Assembly: GCF_016921195.1 (NCBI RefSeq)
Contig: NZ_JAFGYF010000007.1
Coordinates: forward strand, 62,001 to 126,000
Reading direction: 5' to 3'
Source: Cellulosimicrobium cellulans
Lineage (GTDB): Bacteria > Actinomycetota > Actinomycetes > Actinomycetales > Cellulomonadaceae
DNA: 64,000 bases
Shown: piece by piece, positions 60,801-64,000 of the stretch
How positions within the stretch are numbered: the first letter of the stretch is position 1
Layout: each line of letters opens with the position of its first letter
Translations under genes and position numbers: made by a program
The notes under the pieces: model-generated
The model's input: the letters and a program-made list of their open reading frames with translations, nothing else
What the model was told of the DNA's origin: nothing
Databases searched by the model: none

Positions 60801-62471
60801 TCCACGATCGCCCCCGCCCCCGTCCCGGCCGCACTCGCACCCCGCGCCGTCCCCGCCGCGCCGGCCGACGACGCGCACCCGCGCACCTACGTCGTCCGCA
60901 CGCTCGGCTGCCAGATGAACGTCCACGACTCCGAGCACATGGCGGGGATGCTGGAGCAGGCGGGATACACGCGCGCGAGCGCGGACGACGCGGCCGCGAA
61001 CCGCGCCGACGTCGTCGTCATCAACACGTGCGCCGTGCGGGAGAACGCCGCGACGCGCCTCTACGGCAACCTCGGCCAGCTCGCCTCGGTCAAGGCCGCA
61101 CGGCCCGGGATGCAGATCGCCGTGGGAGGCTGCCTCGCGCAGAAGGACCGCGGCGCGATCGTCGAGAAGGCGCCGTGGGTCGACGTCGTCTTCGGCACCC
61201 ACAACCTCGACGCGCTGCCCGTGCTGCTCGAGCGCGCGCGCCACAACGAGGCGGCGCAGGTGGAGATCGCCGAGTCGCTCCAGGTGTTCCCGTCCACGCT
61301 GCCGACCAAGCGCGAGTCGGTCTACGCCGGCTGGGTCTCGATCAGCGTCGGCTGCAACAACACGTGCACGTTCTGCATCGTGCCGCACCTGCGCGGCAAG
61401 GAGCGCGACCGTCGTCCGGGCGAGGTCCTCGCCGAGGTCGGGGCCCTCGTCGAGGCCGGAGCCATCGAGGTCACCCTGCTCGGCCAGAACGTCAACAGCT
61501 ACGGCGTCGAGTTCGGGGACCGGGGCGCGTTCGCCAAGCTCCTGCGCGCGTGCGGCACGATCGACGGCCTCGAGCGCGTCCGGTTCACGTCGCCGCACCC
61601 GGCCGCGTTCACCGACGACGTCATCGCGGCGATGGCCGAGACGCCGAACGTCATGCCCCAGCTCCACATGCCGCTCCAGTCGGGCTCCGACCGGATCCTG
61701 CGCGCCATGCGCCGCTCCTACCGCTCCGAGCGCTTCCTCGGCATCCTCGACCGCGTGCGGGCCGTCCTGCCCGACGCCGCGATCACCACCGACATCATCG
61801 TCGGGTTCCCCGGGGAGACCGAGGAGGACTTCGCGGAGACGATGCGGGTCGTCGAGGCCTCCCGCTTCTCGTCGGCCTTCATGTTCCAGTACTCGCCCCG
61901 CCCCGGGACGCCCGCGGCGACGATGGACGACCAGCTCCCCAAGGAGATCGTGCAGGAACGCTTCGAGCGGCTCCAGGCGCTCCAGGAGCGCATCGCCGGC
62001 GAGGAGTCGGCCCGCCAGGTGGGCCGCACGGTCGACGTGCTGGTCGGCGAGGGCGCCGGCCGCAAGGACGGCGCGACGCACCGTGTCACCGGTCGCGCTC
62101 CGGACAACCGGCTCGTGCACCTCGCGCTCCCTGTCGACGTCGTGCCCACGGCGCCCGACGACGCCGCGGTGTCGTCCGCTGCGACGCCCGGGTCCGCGGA
62201 CCCGCGCCTCGCGGACGACCTCGACGCTCGCCTGCCGCGACCCGGTGACGTCGTGACGGTCGAGGTCACGCGCTCGGCACCCCACCACCTCATCGCCGAC
62301 TCGGCGCTCACGGGCGGGACGTTCGCGGTGCGCCGCACCCGTTCCGGCGACGCATGGGCGAAGCGCGAACGCGCCCGCCTCGGCGGTGGCGACGACGACC
62401 ACGGGCACGGGCACGGCGGCGGCACCCCGTCCGGCCCCGTCGTCCTGGGCCTGCCCACGATTCGCGCCTGA
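60798..62471 (+). CDS. miaB: tRNA-2-methylthio-N6-dimethylallyladenosine synthase
   Basis: Adds the methylthio group to i6A37 of tRNAs reading U-starting codons. Seen: N-terminal UPF0004 cluster cysteines (LGCQMN with Cys38, TCAVREN, GGCLAQ), radical-SAM motif C186-N-N-T-C190-T-F-C193, GQNVNSYG and HMPLQSGSD, then a TRAM-like domain and a C-terminal extension with a His-rich HGHGHGGG tract. Length 557, about 50-100 longer than usual because of both tails. The next gene beyond the window in related genomes is miaA, which makes its substrate. Confidence 0.95.
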   Translation: MSTIAPAPVPAALAPRAVPAAPADDAHPRTYVVRTLGCQMNVHDSEHMAGMLEQAGYTRASADDAAANRADVVVINTCAVRENAATRLYGNLGQLASVKAARPGMQIAVGGCLAQKDRGAIVEKAPWVDVVFGTHNLDALPVLLERARHNEAAQVEIAESLQVFPSTLPTKRESVYAGWVSISVGCNNTCTFCIVPHLRGKERDRRPGEVLAEVGALVEAGAIEVTLLGQNVNSYGVEFGDRGAFAKLLRACGTIDGLERVRFTSPHPAAFTDDVIAAMAETPNVMPQLHMPLQSGSDRILRAMRRSYRSERFLGILDRVRAVLPDAAITTDIIVGFPGETEEDFAETMRVVEASRFSSAFMFQYSPRPGTPAATMDDQLPKEIVQERFERLQALQERIAGEESARQVGRTVDVLVGEGAGRKDGATHRVTGRAPDNRLVHLALPVDVVPTAPDDAAVSSAATPGSADPRLADDLDARLPRPGDVVTVEVTRSAPHHLIADSALTGGTFAVRRTRSGDAWAKRERARLGGGDDDHGHGHGGGTPSGPVVLGLPTIRA

Positions 62472-62546
62472 ACGGCGGGCTCCGGGAACGAGGGGTAGGC
62501 GGGCGGGCGCCGTCCCGCTCACCCGACGACGGGTCCCACCGGGACG

Positions 62547-63059
62547 TCAGTCGTCCAGGGTCCCCGGGGGTAGCTGTGTACCGATGGCGTGGAAGAGCTG
62601 CACGGCGGTCCCGAGCCCGCACGACACGGTCTGGGCGAGCTGGTCGTCCGTCGCGCCGTGCTCGAGGTCCACGGAGACCTCGGCGTAGAGCGCGAGCCGA
62701 CCCGCCTCCTCGCGGACGTAGACCTTGGGCCAGATGCGCTCGCGATTCCAGTCGTTGACGGCCTGGAGGGTCACGAGCCGTGACTCGAGGGGGAGCGACG
62801 TCGACCAGCGGCCCCGGACCTGGATGATCTCGGAACGGTCGCCGAGCAGCAGGAACCAGAACCGGTGCCCGTCCCACGTCCCGGTGATGTCGCCGTCGTC
62901 GTCCACGCGGAAGTGGTATCCGCGCCGCGTGAGGTGGTCGCCGATGCGCGCCATCGACAGCGCGCGCGGCAGCTCTTCCTCGCGCGGGAGCGAGTCGGGC
63001 GCCTTGGGGCGGCGGTTGCCGAACAGGCGCGTGAACCAGTTGGTGCGGGCCTGCGTCAT
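62547..63059 (-). CDS. YbjN domain protein (second of a tandem pair)
   Basis: Function unknown; YbjN proteins are linked to motility, stress or protein-protein control in enterobacteria. Seen: LTRRGYHFRVDDDGDITGTWDGHRFWFLLLG, RIWPKVYVREEAG and VSVDLEHGATDDQL, all three blocks shared with the upstream neighbour. Length 170, no signal or membrane span. The ATG at 63059 overlaps the neighbour's stop (ATGA), so the paralogues are translationally coupled and may form a heteromer. Confidence 0.85.
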   Translation of the reverse strand: MTQARTNWFTRLFGNRRPKAPDSLPREEELPRALSMARIGDHLTRRGYHFRVDDDGDITGTWDGHRFWFLLLGDRSEIIQVRGRWSTSLPLESRLVTLQAVNDWNRERIWPKVYVREEAGRLALYAEVSVDLEHGATDDQLAQTVSCGLGTAVQLFHAIGTQLPPGTLDD

Positions 63060-63655
63060 GGCGCCTGCCTCGCGGGGTCGGGGTAGAACTCGTCGAGCGC
63101 GTCGAAGAACATCGACCCGGTGCTCAGCCCGCACTGGAGGAGCTGGTCGAGCTGGTCGTCCGTCACCCCGTGCTCGAGGTCCACGGTCACCTCGGTGAAG
63201 ACCTGGATCATCCCGTTGTCGCGCACGCGCGTGTACGTCTTGGGCCAGATCCGGTCCGCGTTCCACTCGTTGCAGAACTCGAGGATCTCCTCCAGCCGCT
63301 CGAGCGCGAGGTCACGGTTCCACTGACCGCGGACCTGGAGGATCTCGTCGCCGTGGCCGAAGAGCAGGAAGTAGAAGAGCCGACCGTGCCACAGCCCGCC
63401 CACGTCACCGTCGGAGTCGACGAAGTAGCTGTAGCCGCTGTCCGTGATCCACTCGACGACCCGGGAGAGCGTCAGCGGGGTCGGGGGCCGCAGCACATCG
63501 GTCGCGACCTGACCGAGCTCCCTGGCCAGGAGGTCCTCGACCTGCGACTGCAGCTCGTCCCCTCCACGGCCTGGCACCGCCCGGCGGCCGACCGGAGCCC
63601 CGCCGGGATCACCGTCCCGCCGGTCGTCGTCGTCCCGCGCCCCGAAGAACCTCAC
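63056..63655 (-). CDS. YbjN domain protein (first of a tandem pair)
   Basis: Paralogue of the next gene. Seen: DSGYSYFVDSDGDVGGLWHGRLFYFLLFG, RIWPKTYTRVRDNG and VTVDLEHGVTDDQLDQLL. Length 199; the N-terminal 50 residues are Asp/Arg/Gly-rich and vary from its partner. It starts with GTG at 63655, 6 bases after TACGGT on the minus strand, so it is probably leaderless. The pair sits between miaB and the gene preceding miaA in this and related genomes. Confidence 0.85.
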   Translation of the reverse strand: MRFFGARDDDDRRDGDPGGAPVGRRAVPGRGGDELQSQVEDLLARELGQVATDVLRPPTPLTLSRVVEWITDSGYSYFVDSDGDVGGLWHGRLFYFLLFGHGDEILQVRGQWNRDLALERLEEILEFCNEWNADRIWPKTYTRVRDNGMIQVFTEVTVDLEHGVTDDQLDQLLQCGLSTGSMFFDALDEFYPDPARQAP

Positions 63656-63661
63656 TCACCC

Positions 63662-63667
63662 ACCGTA
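63662..63667 (-). promoter_or_regulatory. Predicted leaderless promoter of the YbjN pair (-10 TACGGT)
   Basis: TACGGT on the minus strand ends 6 bases before the GTG at 63655. Confidence 0.55.
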
Positions 63668-63830
63668 CTCGCGCGCGCCCCCGGACGTCGCATCGCGGAC
63701 CTCGCCCGCGCCGGCCGAGGGAGCCCATGGGGGTCGTGCGGGGCACTGCAGGCCACGGCGTGCTCCCGCCGCATCGCCGGGTGCGCTCCGCGCGCTGCCG
63801 TCCGCGACGAGCCGAGGCCGTGCCGACGGT

Positions 63831-63845
63831 TACCGTGGGGCCGTG
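63831..63845 (+). promoter_or_regulatory. Predicted leaderless promoter of the last, partial gene (-10 TACCGT)
   Basis: TACCGT at 63831-63836 ends 6 bases before the GTG at 63843. Confidence 0.5.
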
Positions 63846-64000
63846 ACCGTCCGCGCCGTCGTCCTGCCCGGTACCCCGCTGCTCGTCCCCGGTGCCGCAG
63901 GCGCCGCCCCCGTGCTCGACGAGACGCGCGCCGCGGCGCTCGCGGCGCTGAGCCGACTCGTGGACGGTGTCCGGCCCGTTCGGGCGGACGGGACAGCGCC
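63843..64000 (+). CDS. Partial gene, probable class III extradiol dioxygenase-like protein
   Basis: Only the first 52 codons are in the window. The N-terminus VRAVVLPGTPLLVPGAAGAAPVLDE resembles the start (PHPPLLVP-type) of the Ala-rich class III extradiol dioxygenase subunit B-like protein encoded between miaB and miaA in Actinobacteria, although the usual His-Pro pair is replaced by Gly-Thr here. Identity rests mostly on gene order. The GTG start is placed by the leaderless -10. Confidence 0.5.
   Translation, partial: MTVRAVVLPGTPLLVPGAAGAAPVLDETRAAALAALSRLVDGVRPVRADGTA

Overview
The window is one end-to-end stretch of actinobacterial core chromosome. Evidence: very high G+C with strong third-position GC bias, many GTG starts, actinobacterial-only families (DUF3046, ClgR, a DUF4439-like lipoprotein, a DUF6297-like membrane protein), and a gene order that follows the mycobacterial/corynebacterial chromosome from pyrH to the gene before miaA. 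The proteins look closest to Micrococcales (Cellulomonadaceae/Promicromonosporaceae such as Cellulosimicrobium or Cellulomonas); this is inference from sequence style, not a database match. I see no tRNA, rRNA, CRISPR array, prophage or insertion sequence.

Layout. 1-9.8 kb: pyrH, frr, cdsA, rlmN, a four-repeat DivIVA-like protein, a methyltransferase, then dxr, the M50 intramembrane protease, ispG and a GNAT protein (UMP kinase, ribosome recycling, phospholipid and isoprenoid synthesis). 9.8-13.9 kb: a Fpg/Nei glycosylase divergent from proS, and a ferritin-like lipoprotein on the minus strand. 14.0-21.8 kb: rimP-nusA-ylxR-infB-rbfA-truB-ribF, the transcription/translation cluster. 21.8-24.5 kb: an ABC ATPase with its membrane partner, and a decayed ABC ATPase fragment. 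24.8-30.5 kb: rpsO, pnp, an M16 protease, dapB and a TPR membrane protein. 30.6-35.1 kb: minus-strand accessory genes (hypothetical, GNAT, azlD-azlC-yqhA, aldehyde dehydrogenase). 35.2-40.8 kb: dapA, RNase J, a DUF4328-like membrane protein, a TetR regulator divergent from a small membrane protein across a large palindromic operator, and a metallo-beta-lactamase-fold protein. 40.9-45.8 kb: ftsK, pgsA, cinA, clgR. 45.8-57.2 kb: nei2, lhr, DUF3046, a holin-like/phosphatase fusion, a second MBL protein, then SOS-regulated recA and recX. 57.2-63.9 kb: gluABCD-type amino-acid ABC transporter, miaB, a tandem YbjN pair, and the start of the next gene.

How it works together. Most genes are housekeeping and lie in short, tightly coupled operons, many with ATGA or GTGA stop/start overlaps. 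The clearest non-gene signals are regulatory. At least fifteen genes have a TANNNT-like -10 hexamer ending only 6-7 bases before the start codon, predicting leaderless mRNAs. recA carries a LexA box. The TetR pair is separated by a perfect 40-bp palindrome followed by a second 20-bp palindrome. A long perfect hairpin sits between the solute-binding-protein and permease genes of the glu operon. Three overlapping five- and six-codon mini-ORFs sit in the infB leader. I did not find a convincing wholly new multi-gene system; the best candidates for novelty are the TetR/small membrane protein module, the holin-phosphatase fusion with its MBL neighbour, and the infB mini-ORF cascade.
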